NCBI GenBank assembly: GCA_963930775.1
Contig: OZ005691.1
Span: 11,653,000 to 11,716,999 of the forward strand
DNA length: 64,000 nucleotides
Direction of reading: 5' to 3'
From: Cliona cf. orientalis
Taxonomy: Eukaryota; Porifera; Demospongiae; Clionaida; Clionaidae
The translations under genes were made by a program, and so were the position numbers. Of this stretch, positions 11,321 through 24,410 are shown in pieces. Below the pieces are notes generated by a model, which was not told the DNA's origin, searched no databases, and was given only the letters and a program-made list of their open reading frames with translations. Each line of letters opens with the position of its first letter. The first letter of the stretch is position 1.

Positions 11321-12307
11321 ATGAATTTGGAGGATCTTGGAATAGTTTTGACAGAACTGTTTGGAGTGAAGGAGAAGTACTAGTGGTTCAACATTGGCCT
11401 GCAGCTCTCAGTGCCAGTCAAAGACCTCCAGCAGATCTTCTCGGAACACAAGAATGACCACAGCACTGGACTGAGGCTCATGCTCATCAAGTGGCTGGAA
11501 ATGGGAGGGGGCAGTTGGAAGTCACTAAGAAAAGCACTTAGCAGCCAAATCGTGGAAGAGAGCAGTCTAGCAAAGAAATTAAAAGAAAAGTACTGTAGCT
11601 CAACTGGATTACCAGGTATAATTACGATGCTCGATTTCTGAAGGCTATTAGCATCTTTGATCATTCTTTAATGGGTGTGTCTCACCTTATTCCATTAATC
11701 CACCCCACTTTCTTAAGATTAATGCATGAAATTGGTGGCTATAATTATCATTCCCTTCGGCTTAGTTGTGAAAAAAATAGTAGCCTACCTCACTGATGTC
11801 TACTCTAGGATGTTATGTATGTTAACATTTGTAGGTACCAAGAGGCCAAGTGCTTCAAAGGGTACAAAGCGCACACAATCAGAGGACACCAGTGCCCCAA
11901 ATGCAAAGGTATAATGTCTTTGCCACTAATAGTAATTATTATTTAACTAGCTGACAATTGCCATTGACATTGCAGAGGCCAAAAAACTGAGCTACCTTCC
12001 AGCTTTGCTCCAGACGACTTCATTCGTGCACAGCCAAGCAACCGCCTCTGTGCCAAATGCCGCAGAGTACCAAGTCACCCACTGAGACCAAACTGCTGCT
12101 CCCACAAGGTCTACTGCGAACCATGCTCACAGAAGACCACAATGTGTCTAACTCATCACCAAGATGTAGTGTACACAGTCGATAAGGAGCTTCAAGCTAA
12201 TGTACCAAAGCTTCATGTGCACTGCCCTAACCGACAGAGAGGCTGCGATTTCATGGATGTGCTGTATAAAGTGTACAGAGAACACCTGCCTACTTGTGCA
12301 GAAAAAC

Positions 12308-13677
12308 GTGAGTAGCTATCACATACAATCACTGTACACCATAGTTGCTAACTAGTGATGATGGTAGACTACTTCACCTGCAATGGTACTACGGTAATCA
12401 TGTGCAACAGATATCAATATCGACTGATGTTGTAGAATAGCAAATACATATCATGAATAGAGAACTGTGGATCTTATTAAGTGGCCACTTATACATAAGT
12501 TGAATGTGTACAATCATGCCCAGAACTGTCTCCATCCCATAGATCTCATGATAATATTATTAGCCCCAAATTTTAATGTAAGATTATTATTTTCAATGGT
12601 AGTAGTGTTATAATAAACTGCGCTTTTGACCTTTTGCAAGGGCTACCAAACACCCTTAATAATAATATTAGCTCCAATGTGTTATGGTAATAGAGTGTGC
12701 CTGGGGGCCAGGGGTAGAAGGGACCGCCAATCGGATCACAGATCTATCGTAGTCATAATAAGAGCACCGCAGTACCACAGAAATTTGTCACAACCAATCA
12801 GAACACAGGTTTGAAAGTTTGTTGAATCTTGCCGCCTAGCCAATATACTATTCTGTGACCAATCAGATCCATGATTTGCTCATTGCCAGGCCCTAGCTAC
12901 TGAAGACCAATCAGATTCATGATTACACTATAAACTGTAAAACCTCTAGGAATTGCCAAGCCTCACTACACTGTCTATGAGGAAAGTGCACCAGCTACTT
13001 ATGTAAGCCACTGTTTCCAAGAATCTGCTAAAAATGTAAATCATAGAAGCATGATTACAGAAGTTACTGCCATAGCTAACAATGAATTTCCAAACCAGTC
13101 ATTCACCATTATCTGACTAATATGCCTTTGAGAATTACATTGCGGGGTCTCTACTAAATGTAACGAAAAGAACTATGGCGCCATTGGTCTTAGTCAGGCA
13201 TGCATGCATATGGCTTACAAGGGAAATTGGCCATGATCAATAGGCCAGTAAGCTCATACATATCAGCCCTTGTTTTACCTTGCTCCAAGCCCTTGATATT
13301 GTTTTTCCTGTGAGTAGGTAGCTGGTGATTGTGGTAGACCACTGTGGGTTACTGGGCACTTAATCTACAAGCACCTACAATCACTGGTACTGCCATAGTA
13401 ATGTGTAACAGATGTCACTGGTCTAATAGAACAATGTCATAACAATGGAGAACCATGCACGTGGTGTCCACACCTGCAAGAGAAGCACCTGTTTTTACTA
13501 TGCATTGTTTCTGCTACAAAATTATGCCCTCTTCCATAACTGTAATTAAAGGGGTATCTTCACTAAAGGGGGTGTAGAGAGTTTCCATATTATATTGAAC
13601 TTTCATAACAATATTAATAGTATTGTACACACACATTCACACTTAATGCTTAACTAACTAATATTATTCTTACTCAG
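12308..13677 (+). other. Intron with repeated CCAAT motifs
   Basis: Holds CCAATCGG near 12727 and CCAATCAG at 12793, 12859 and 12907, about 50-65 bases apart and in one orientation. It lies upstream of the giant exon and could be an internal promoter (inference). Otherwise no exon or element recognised. Confidence 0.5.
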
Positions 13678-16284
13678 GCTCAAGACCTCACAATATTACC
13701 ATTCTATCGTCAGAGCAGACGGGATCACCACACTCCCCTACCACACCCACTACACCTCTAGCCACACCCATCACCCCTCTAGCCACACCCACAACCCCTG
13801 TCAACTCCAACCCCCCTTCCCCTATGATGATGAATCGGCTAAAATCTTCACAACGTGGCAGTGTTCCGGGATCTCCAGTTGCTACTCAACCACCTGCACC
13901 ACCACGATCACCTATAGAAAAACCAAAGCGTACCGGGCAAGCTACGCTCAAAGAGATGTTCTCTGCTGAAAGCTTAGCCATTTCACAAGTTGGGCAGCAA
14001 GCCGCACACGCACCTTCCAAGCAAGTCTACGATCAGTCCGTTAGCAAAGAGATGCATGTACTGACCTCTGAGACTTCACAAAGAGTGCAGCAGCAGCCAA
14101 GTCTGTCTATAGCATCCAGTTCAGGTCAACAACTATCAAGTGTACCAACTCAAGCTAGGATTGCAAACAAAACTGCTACTGAACACGCAACCATTACATC
14201 ATCTGCGAGTACTCGTATGTCTGCCTGCTCTGCCAATATGGCTACACAGCAGCATTCTATGCCTTCTAACTCATCCCAGACTCCAGTCACATCGTCTACC
14301 ACTGTGAAATCTGCTTCTACTGCTGAGGCGACACAATCAAAAAGAAATACTTCAGTGGCTAACACGGTGACCGCCCAGCCTCAGGTGGCTAAACAGAGAA
14401 CAAATACTCTAACAGCCACAGCTCTCACTCGCTCTCCTCTCAGACACCAAAAAGCTAGCTCCACAACAAATTCTACAGTCTCTCAGGCTCTTGCAAAACA
14501 ACCACCAAACTCTCAATCTTCAGTTTTAGCTTCTTCTTCAAGTGCAAGTGTGTCGTTTGGCCAACGCAGAAATGGCCCTCAAAGTGCCTCTAGTGTTCCT
14601 GTAGGAACACAGCCATGTAAAGCATCAACTTCACAGCCTCTGTTGCAACAAAGTCAACCTATAATGTCACCAACAGTGGCACAAAATCAACCAAAGTCTT
14701 CGATACCCAATACATCTGTTATCCAAATACAGCAAAATTCCACCAATATGCAGGCAGCAAATGCTCTAGCTTCACAAGCATCGCCACTTCAGCAGATTCC
14801 AGTGATGGTAGGTCTAGAATACCCACCTACTCTTCAGCAGCTACAGACTCTAGCTATGATGGGAGTACAAGTACCAATGTACAACTTACCATTGATCTTA
14901 CAAAATTCCAAACAGCAATCTGTTGCAGGAGGTGGTGTTAGCAACAGCGCTGTATGCAGTCAAGCTGTCCCGATACGGAGTACCGCCAAACAGCCTGAAA
15001 CAGCCAACACTGGTGGTGGGACTATTGCCACAAAAGGTACAGCTCAGTCGAAATCACGTGCACAGCAGAATATCACAGGAGCCAGTTCTAGTGTTCATAT
15101 TTCACCCAATGTGGCAGCATCACTAGGAGCAAAGGGTACAACTTCCACCACTCAAAAATCAAACCAAGCACCAACTGCAAGCATTGCCAGCTCTAATATA
15201 TCCACCCCTGCTTTAGGAGCAACAATGGCACAACCAACTCATGCAAAATCACGTACATCAACTGAGCATACAAAGCTAACCACTTCTATTTCAGAAAAGA
15301 GTGCGAATGTAGGACAGAAAACTCAAGCAAAATCACGAATACCAGCCGAGTGTACAAAGCTAGCCACTTGTACTTCAGAAAAGATAGTGACTGGAGCACA
15401 GAAAATTCCATCCAAGTTGCATACATCAATGGCACATACAAAGAGTAGTCTTCCTACCACTTCAAGCAGTAGCCAAGCTCAAGAAGTGGCCTATCTTTGC
15501 ACCAATACCAATTCAGCTTTGAAGACGGCACCGCCATCATCAGTACGTACAAAGACCTTGCCAGTGAGCTCAAATGATAGTCCAGTTCAGAGAGCCGTAA
15601 ATGCTACAAACACTACTCCAACTTCTTCTAAGACGACTGTTCCAGTGAAAAATGGCGGTAGAACGGCATCAAAACGAGCGGCACAGCCCATGCACTTCAG
15701 TAACACTCCTACGACTAGTGCCAACGCTAGCAGCCTTCAAACTGTCGCTTCATCTCCAATAAGCACAACAAAGCATGCACCTCAAGTGTCTTTGCAATTG
15801 TCAGCAAAGAAATCTCTCAGTTTCAGTAGCAGTGCCACCACAAACTCGAATAGCAGCCACGGTGGCCTTCAAACCACTCCCGCTAGCTCTAGAGTACTGA
15901 GTTCTCCAATTTCATCATCGAAAGGAAAGCTTTCAGCCAAACTTACAAAAACTTCAAATTCTACACTCTCTGATTCAATTGATAGACAAAAGCCTCAAGT
16001 GAATACTGTACAATCACTCCTTTGTACGGTATGCCAGCTTACACCTAGGAACCCACTGCGTTCAGAGTGCTGTGGTGATCTTTACTGCGAGCCATGCTCA
16101 AGAAGGGTGGACAGGTGCCATCTGCATAGATCCACCCAGCTCAGATTCACTAGGGATGTGGAGCTTTTCAACGTGATTCAGAAGCAGGAGACAAAGTGCA
16201 AATATGCTGGGAATGGATGTACGTGGAGAGGGAGAGTGGCCGATCAGAAACATCACATTACTGTGTGCCTGTACAACCCCTCTA

Positions 16285-17529
16285 GTGAGTTGATTGTAAG
16301 GTGTTCAATGTTATTATAATATAATATGGAGACAGAATCTCCTTAATCTGTTATGGAGACCCTATAGCCTAATGATACAGGTATGCAAATCCATCCAAAT
16401 TAAAATTTTCTCAACAGCCTTGAACCATGCAGCTAGCTAGTCTCCCTCTCCCCATTTGTACATACATGTATGCATGTGCAACTTTTCATTGCCCCTCAAG
16501 TGTCAGTATGCAAATTTGAAAAGCTAAGATCAGCAGCCTAAGTTGAGAAGAGGTAGCTATGGCATGTCCTCCCATCAGCTAGGGTACTCTCCTGTCTCAA
16601 ACGTGCCTGTTTACCTAGAGTGCAGTATCTGTGTATCTAGAGTCCTGAGCAAATGATAGTTTCCATAATATAATAATAATATTATAACTATACACACCAA
16701 TAACACCCTCCTAGAATGACTCAATTCCGCTGAAATGTTATGAAGTTAGCTGTGGTATTTCCAATGGTATATAGATTGCTATGTGTAGTCCAGAATGGAA
16801 CTGAACTTTCTAGTCAGCTAGTCAGTGGCCAACAGAGCTGGTAGTAGTACATGGTGTGATCACATGGGTTAGGATAGTAAATCAGTACACATGTACAGTG
16901 TATGTATTCTGTGGTTTGGTTGGCAGTTGGGCCAATCCCTATCATGATAAGGTGGTTGCTATGGATAGTAGCGTGTAAACAGTATCTATGGATGTGCACA
17001 CACAATGTCATGCTTACCTCGTACTTTGTCTCATATAGTCTCAGTTGGCATGCCTGTGCAGCCTTTTAATGTTGCACTGTGTGGATCTGGCTATTTTTAA
17101 CTATCCTGATGCTAGGCTTTAGAGAATATATACAATTAAGTGTTGTGCGTTGCATCAGCTCAGCACACCTGTGAGCTGCAGGGGCCCGGCTGGCTGCTTT
17201 GATGACAACAATATTAATATGACAATACAAGCTAGCAAGCAAGCTCAGCTTTCTCTCTGACATGACACATACCGTATAGCCGGAAAATTTGGTGGGGAAT
17301 TAAATTTGGCTGTTTGGCGGTATATTACAACCGCCAAATTAAAATCCGCCAAAATTTCCTACTCGCATATTATAATACGTATGGCGATCCCGTACCGAAC
17401 CGCCAACTTTAAATCCGCTAATATTCTTCCAATAGGGATTCTGGGCTCAACCGCCAAATTTAATTCCCGCCAATATTTCCGGCTATACGGTAATATTATG
17501 CATGGACGTAATATTAATTATTATTTTAG
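16285..17529 (+). other. Intron of the Ser/Thr-rich gene
   Basis: Contains MITE family C at 17270-17492. Nothing else recognised. Confidence 0.5.
17270..17492. mobile_element. MITE family C, copy 1 (TACCGTATAGCCGGAAA ends)
   Basis: 223 bases with inverted ends TACCGTATAGCCGGAAAAT and ATTTCCGGCTATACGGTA, and inner repeats of GCCAAATT-type sequence. Copies: 24937-25139, 26555-26770 and a truncated one at 38187-38360. Confidence 0.85.
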
Positions 17530-17689
17530 GAGTTCAATTAGAGAGTGCTGTGAAGAAGGAGGAAAAGGAGTCTGTTCCACCACCGAAGGCTTCAGTAGAA
17601 TCAGGTAGTGGCATGGTAAGTCTTCACACACAACGCCATGTGCTGCATACACAGTACTAGTGGACAGACACCGTTCCCAAATCTTCCCC

Positions 17690-17750
17690 CCTCCTCTCTC
17701 TCTCTCTCTGTCTCTCTCTCTCTCTCTCCCTCTCTCTTTCTGAATATTTA
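17690..17750. repeat. CT-rich microsatellite
   Basis: Interrupted (TC)n tract in a short intron. Open frames through it read Ser-Leu or Arg-Glu repeats and are not coding. Confidence 0.85.
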
Positions 17751-17875
17751 TGGAACCCATTGTTCTCTGTGTGTAGAATATCAAGAAAGAGTGCACTGCA
17801 GAGCAACAAACTTCATCACCAAAGGTTATCGTGGAGTACCAGGTCTGTACAAACTTAATATTACATGTAATCGGA

Positions 17876-18072
17876 TACCGTAAATCGCGAATATTTCGTT
17901 GTTAAAATATTTTCGGACAGCCTAGCTTGTGCGAAAATAAACGCATGAAAATACATGCGCAATATTATTAACGATAATGTGGTACAGGATCGTTTGTCGG
18001 AAAATTATTTAACACGAAAAAGTATTGCACGAAATAATTATTTTAGATACGAAATATTCACGATTTACGGTA
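17876..18072. mobile_element. MITE family D, copy 2
   Basis: Ends TACCGTAAATCGCGAATATT and its reverse, ending ATTTACGGTA. It fills much of the last intron of the Ser/Thr-rich gene. Confidence 0.85.
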
Positions 18073-18316
18073 TGAAATATTTAGCAATATTAGAAAGCAT
18101 GACATGTCCTGTCCAAGCCTTGGGTAGGAGCTGAGGTATGATGATCATTATTATTGTCATTTTCATCACCGCGTGCAGGCTTGTGAATACGAGTCCATTG
18201 GGTGCACGGAACGAGTGCCCTGTGGGAAGATGAAGCTCCACCTACAGGAAGCCATAGAGCATCACCTGGACCTCGCCATACAGAGGATACTACTCAACGA
18301 ATCTCAACTACAGTGA

Positions 18317-19030
18317 TAGTGTTGTGATTTTAGAATAGTGTAGGCAAATTTTTAATTATTTCTTTATTCGTACCAGCATGTTGTCACTAACTAAAAGAGA
18401 GTTAATAATTAATGCTGTAAACTGATTTATAACTGCAGACATATCATTAGATTTAAATATCGTTATCACTGTATGATCATGATGCTCTGAATTCTTAAGC
18501 TTCTCATAGCTATAGTGCCTCCAAGTATACGGATTTGTCAGTATTTTTTTTTACTGAATTCTGACAATTAATACTGACAAATTTTCAAAAATACTGAAAA
18601 ATGGGGGAATTCAGTATATACATCATATCTCTATGTAAAATACTGAAAATGTATGCAAAATACTGAAAAATTGGAATATTTATACTGAAAGACTGGTGTC
18701 AGAGTAGCTTGGAGGCACTGCTGGTACCAATAGTAATACAGTAGTCTATCACATGATATAATCATGTGACATTTGCAGTCAAGCATGCATGCACTGGTTC
18801 TCAGTGACAAATGAAGCTAACTTGAACAAGGCTCGAGCTCAGATCTGAATCTATTGAACAATTGCTACTGTACATGAATCAGAAATAGATTGCTGCAGGT
18901 ATGGTTTGGTAGAGTAGAAACATAATTATTATTCAGAATCATGAGAATTTCTTTTATTTGTATAGCTATTTTTAAATCCATCAGGCAATTTAAGTAACTA
19001 TCAAAATATTGGCATTTTCCATAGAGTGAA
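18317..19030 (+). other. Spacer between genes
   Basis: Holds the 3' UTR of the preceding gene, a MITE of family E at 18514-18719, and a probable 5' UTR acceptor (ATAG at 19021-19024) just before the next start codon. Confidence 0.5.
18514..18719. mobile_element. MITE family E, copy 1 (AGTGCCTCCAAG ends)
   Basis: Inverted ends AGTGCCTCCAAG and CTTGGAGGCACT, with an AT-rich interior of repeated TACTGAAAA-like units. A second copy is at 41988-42201. Confidence 0.85.
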
Positions 19031-22000
19031 ATGGCAGTCGGTAAGCTTGAACTAAAAGACTTGAAATTTGTGAGACAAGAGCTTCACAATGTGAAGGAGA
19101 AATGGCTGGACATTGGCATGGAATTAGGTGCTTCTCCAACCGACTTGAGAAAACTAGCTGAGACTCACAAACAGGACTACAGCATCTGCCTCAACCTGAT
19201 GCTTATGCAGTGGCTGGAGAGTGGAGATGCCAGCTGGAAGATCTTGTGTGAGGCGCTCAAGAGCTCAATGGTGGATGAACCTTGTCTGAGCACGCAGCTA
19301 CAAGAGAAATACTGCTCTGAGAGTAAGTGAAGGTTGCATGATATATAGGGAACACCCTCTGATATTCTTAGAAAATATCATGTTTGTATGGTTTTTGAAC
19401 CTGGTTCATTGGAAGTTGTAAGGTAACCCAGTTCAACATACTTTCCAAATATTATTATGGTTCTCCTGTAGTGCTGGAGTACTGAGAAGGGCTGTTCTTT
19501 GTACTTGATCATGAGAATGGCTACATATCTAACAATGTTTCTCTATGCTTATCAAGTTGACATGATCTAGTGGCTTTCTCACATTTTGAGAGGGCAGGGA
19601 TATAGTTTAAATACGCTTCTTAGAAGTTGGCTTTGCTACTGTGAAAACGAGACTGTTTTAATATTGTCTTCCTCTTGCATGCACACATGCAGAATCAACT
19701 TCCAAGTCTGTCAAACGAGCCCACCATGACGACAGTACAGCACCAAAGGCAAAGGTATAAAGATATGCTACCTATAACTACCTAGCCTCATCTCCAGGCA
19801 CTGACAGCTATTAGCTACAGTGAAAAGTTTGGACCAGCTGGACTACACACGAACTACAGATCTAACAATGTCATACTATAACCACAGTATCTGCCTGACA
19901 TAATTCTCGAGAATCCATGGGCACATCCGTGGTTCTACCTTCTCATTGATTGGGATAGAAATACATGTAGCTGCCTGATAAGATCCTCCCTATGGTTGAA
20001 GTTGTTTCCTTTGGGATTTACAGAGTATTCATTTTTTAAATATTTTTATGTCATTCTTCAGCGACCGAAGGCGTCACCGCTGCCAACTAGCTTCCCTCCT
20101 GAGGATTTTCTCAGACCTCAGCCGCCCAATCGGATCTGCTACAAGTGCAACAAGATCCCTAGGACACCTCTCCGCCCTGAGTGCTGTGACACGAAGCTTT
20201 ACTGCGAGCCATGCTCACTCAAAGTGAAAATATGCTCCACACATCAGACAGAAAATAAGTTCAAACGAGACGACGAACATTATACGGCTATATCAAAGCT
20301 GAAAATCAAGTGTCCGAATTGGAAAGAGGGGTGTGACTTCAAAGAGATAGCAAGAAAAGTATACGGGGACCATCTTCCTCACTGTACTAAAGCAAAACCA
20401 GGTACATTTGTAGCAATAGCTGATGTGTACGCACCATTCAATGTCAGTTTGAATTGATTTTGAGTGCAGGTGTAGAACACACGGATACTCCAAAGGCTAC
20501 TGATGATCCAGTTAGCAATGACCCAGGTGGAGCTGCCCAAAAGACTGGCTCAAAATGTATGCATTAGTAATAATATATACTATTAGTCTGATCCCCACAC
20601 CCTCCCTGCTTTTACACAATTTTCTGAACGTTATAACTAAATCTTTGAATCAGTGGCATGGGGGGACCTGGGGTCAAGGGTAGTCATTGAAATGGCATTG
20701 AATGTAGACAACTCAATCCCTGATACAGTAGTAACCGCTCCATTAAATGATTTCCTTCAGCTGTAAATGGCCGTAAGTTGAGCTCAGGAGGAATAGTAGA
20801 GGATGAAGTGTGGTACATGGCCAACGAAGAGCCGCAGTCTCACAAGACCACCACTGCCACTGCCACTACAGCCAGCTCACCTTCCAACGGTACAATAAGG
20901 ACCCTACTCTCTCCAAAAGATACCGTATCTGCATCACTGCCTACGAAAACTCCAAAACCAGTAGCTCCAGCAGTAGCTATAGGAGGGCAACCAACGCCAT
21001 CCACTTCCCAGCAACAGGCACCAAAACCTCAGTCAGCGAATGTAGTACAGAACCCGATAAAACGATCACAAAAGCCTCCAGGAGATCCAGCAGCATTACA
21101 GCAGCAGCAACAACAGGCACAGAGTCCAGTGGAAAGGGTCGAGACGCAAGTGGTCTATGATGTGATGTCTACGATTCAGCAGCTGCCAGCGAATCGGATG
21201 GTGTTTTGTCTGCTTAAGGCCAGTGGATGTACGTGGAAGGGAGTGGCAACACAGCTAATTCAACACCTTGCAGTCTGCCAATACAACCAAAAGAGTGAGT
21301 GAAGTTCAATGAGAATTAACACATATTTTTACCACTGCATGCTTTCTGAAGTGGGGAAAAGCATATAACCCATTAGCTAGTTTAATAGTCCATCAATGCA
21401 AGTATTTCAACAATGCCAGCTATATAGTATTTTTCACGCTGTGTTTGAGATACTAATAATAACTAGAGCTCATAGAGCACATACCCCGCGTGCCATGGCA
21501 ATATCACCCATGGCCATGCCTCTTGTTAGCTAGAGACCTCTATTCTTTGAAGTTTAATCTCTTGCTACTCATGAACTTTTTCGTTCCCTTCTGAGATCCA
21601 TGATCACAAATGACATTAATTTTGTGCTAGAAGTATGTTGTAGAGCAGCTCGAGCATGCACAGTAGACTCCCTAGAGCAGCTTGAGCATGCGCAATAGAC
21701 TTCATGAGGTACTACTACTCTAGTAGGTGGGCGTGTCCGACATACTCGCACAATTTGTAGCTTCCCTGAATCTCTTGCTTGCTACTCATGAACTTTGTCG
21801 TTCCCTTCTGAGGTCCACGATCACAAATTTTGAGCTAGAAGTATGCTGTAGAGCCGCTCGAGCATGCGCAGTATACTCCCTGGAAATAGAGAGCAGCTCG
21901 AGCATGCGCAATAGACTTTAGGGTACTAGGTGGGCGTGTCCGATGTAGGCGTGTCCGACATACTCGCACGATTTGTAGCTTTCCTGGGTATTGCCTAGTG

Positions 22001-24238
22001 TTAAGAATGAGACAGGAGGTGTTTTTTCGCTGTCTTACATCATTTTGTCCCATTTATTGATCCTACTTTTGCCTAAATGTTGAGATTTGCCGATTTTTGT
22101 GCGGACAGACAACAGACAACAGACAACAGACGACAGACAAACCGATTGCTTTACCCCCTGCTGCGCATGCGCGCACGCGGGGTAATAATTATGCAGTGCG
22201 TGCACATAGTATTATTTATGACTACATTAATGTATTATAGCGATAGCCTCCTCCCCAGACTCTCTGATTTTCAACACAATAAGATTATGTCATAATAATA
22301 TAACATACAATGTCAAAAACCTGGAAATATTGGCCACAGATGCATGTGTATCCATCCACACTTGGTAAACAGCTTCAGCCCATGGCCTGGGGGGAAATTC
22401 ATGACAAGCATGAGTGAGCTGTGTATGTACACTGGGTTGTTGTTGGTGGGTCTGTGGTGTCTGCTGAGCAGATGGCTACTAGGAAAGTGGTTTATCACAA
22501 ACAAGTAAGGACAGGATTATGATATTATTGAGGGCTGTTCAGTGAAACCTGTTCCCCAAAGGGTGATTAGGACAGAAAGGTGGCTGCTTTAAGGAGGTGT
22601 ATAAGTAATAGTTATATCACGGGCGCGAGGGATGTATGGCATTTATTGCACCGAAGCCCGAGGGCCTTGTGCCCGAGGGTTGAGGGCAATAAATGCCATG
22701 CATCCCGAGTGCGCGTGATATAACTATTTTATATCCCGTGGGCATAGCTACCATGGATACGCATAGAACACTAGAAAATAAAGAAATACAGGCTCGTCTC
22801 TTACTCGAAACAGACACACAAAGCCGCTCTCCGAGTGGGGTTCAGCTCGAACGTCAGTCGCGGTGAACTTCTGATGGTCTCGTGACCGAGGGGTGTGGTC
22901 AAATCGACATGACCATCGAAGTGTGACCAAGCATCATCGACTCTAGAAGCCAAGAAACAAAGCTCGATCTGTTGCTTATCCTAGAAACAAGTCTACGCAT
23001 TTCCATGCATTTAAAGTGCCTACGCAGTAAGCGGACCTTTCAATCGATCGACGACTCCTCGAGCTGGACTCCGCCCTTCACATCAAACCACTCAGTACTT
23101 CGATATCCTGCCGCCATACGCTCCTTTGAAACAGTTTACAGAGCACTGAGTCGCTGATCCTGGGACCGTTTTGCCTAGAGTACTTCATATTGCACTGTGG
23201 TTGCCTGTAGCTACTCATATTGCACTGTGGTTGCCCAAAGCTACTCATATTGCACTGTGGTTGCCTGTAGCTATTCTATATGGATTTTAATGCACATAGC
23301 AACAATGTAGTAACGGGATATAATGTGCGATTCTGAATCATTGTTTTTGGTGCTATAATTTGAACTTTTATAGTAATGTTTTTGGAGGTTAGCCCGTTGG
23401 AACTTGAACTAAGGGGTTACAGTAAAGAGATGGCTGTTTTATGTGGTGACCAGCGTACACAACTTCTCAAAATTAATATACATGAACTTCACAGGTTTAC
23501 TGATCATGATTGCTTTGTATTATTATACTGGTGATTGTTATGTGTTTTAATACAGGTATCCAAACGAAAATGAAGACAGAAATAAAACAAGAACCTCAAA
23601 TTCAGCAGATCCCACCAGTGCAAGTCCCACCAGTGCAGGTCCCACCAGTGCAGCCCCCACCAGTACAAGTCCCACCAGTTCAGGCACCACCAGTGCAGAT
23701 CCCACCAGTGCCAGCGACATCATGATCACCTGTACTACCAGCTGTGCGTCAGCCTGTAATGATACAACAGGTATAAGACTTAATCTAATACTACGTATGG
23801 AAAATTTCTATTTTGAAAAATGAGTGCTTTTCTGGTAAAGGTCGTCAATCGCTCATATAATATTTAATTCGTAAAATCCTAACTTCTTAGATCATACGTT
23901 GTATTCGATTAACTATGGTATAAGACTTATATATACTGTGCCGTGAATTATAATACCATACTGTATCACTGTTAAATTTTAAAATTTCTGCTTATAGGTT
24001 CAGAGCATTAAGCAAGAGCCAGTGTCATCACCACAGATATTCCTTGGATCACAAATAGGCCATCAGGTGTAAATGCTAATGCATAATGATCGATGATACT
24101 ATTAATATTCCGAGTATTCACGAACGTTGATTCTGTACTATACCTTCAGGGTGTACATGTTAAAACAGAGCCACCATCACCGAGAATAGCACTAGGCTCT
24201 GACAAGAACTTGTGACCAGAACACTCAGGTACACACAT

Positions 24239-24287
<49 letters not shown>

Positions 24288-24314
24288 CACACACACACAC
24301 ACACGCACACACAC

Positions 24315-24410
<96 letters not shown>

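Larger units (their letters stand above)
11321..18316 (+). pseudogene. Death-RING-TRAF finger gene with two lesions and a giant Ser/Thr-rich exon
   Basis: Exons 11321-11615 (Death), 11835-11908, 11976-12307 (RING-like and TRAF finger), 13678-16284, 17530-17615, 17777-17842, 18179-18316. The 869-codon exon opens with Pro/Thr repeats, continues as Ser/Thr/Gln-rich sequence and ends in a second RING-like/TRAF module (CTVCQLTPRNPLRSECC, YCEPC, then GCTWRGRVADQKH). The last exon is a TRAF finger (CEYESIGC...HHLDLAIQRIL). Two lesions are visible: an in-frame TAG at 11381, within six extra bases (TACTAG) relative to paralogues, and an A6 run at 11981-11986 that leaves the RING exon one base out of frame. 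All later exons join in phase. Either the 5' part is decaying, or these are sequence errors, or a shorter product starts in the big exon (first ATG 13824). No TRAF-C domain is present. Homology is firm; functional status is open. Confidence 0.72.
21295..23555 (+). other. 2.3-kb intron with mobile elements
   Basis: Contains a long family B element at 21461-22187, a strong hairpin at 22610-22726 and a 30-base triplicate repeat at 23184-23275. No exon recognised. Confidence 0.55.

Noticed and set aside
13824..16319. 831-residue frame as a complete single-exon gene
   Set aside because: The exon has a good acceptor at 13677 in phase with the upstream RING exon, and a GTGAGT donor at 16285 leading to further in-phase exons. 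The stop at 16319 lies in the intron. It was kept only as a possible alternative start.
23723..23725. TGA as a selenocysteine codon
   Set aside because: The context is a Pro-rich repeat with no selenoprotein homology, and no SECIS-like structure was identified downstream.
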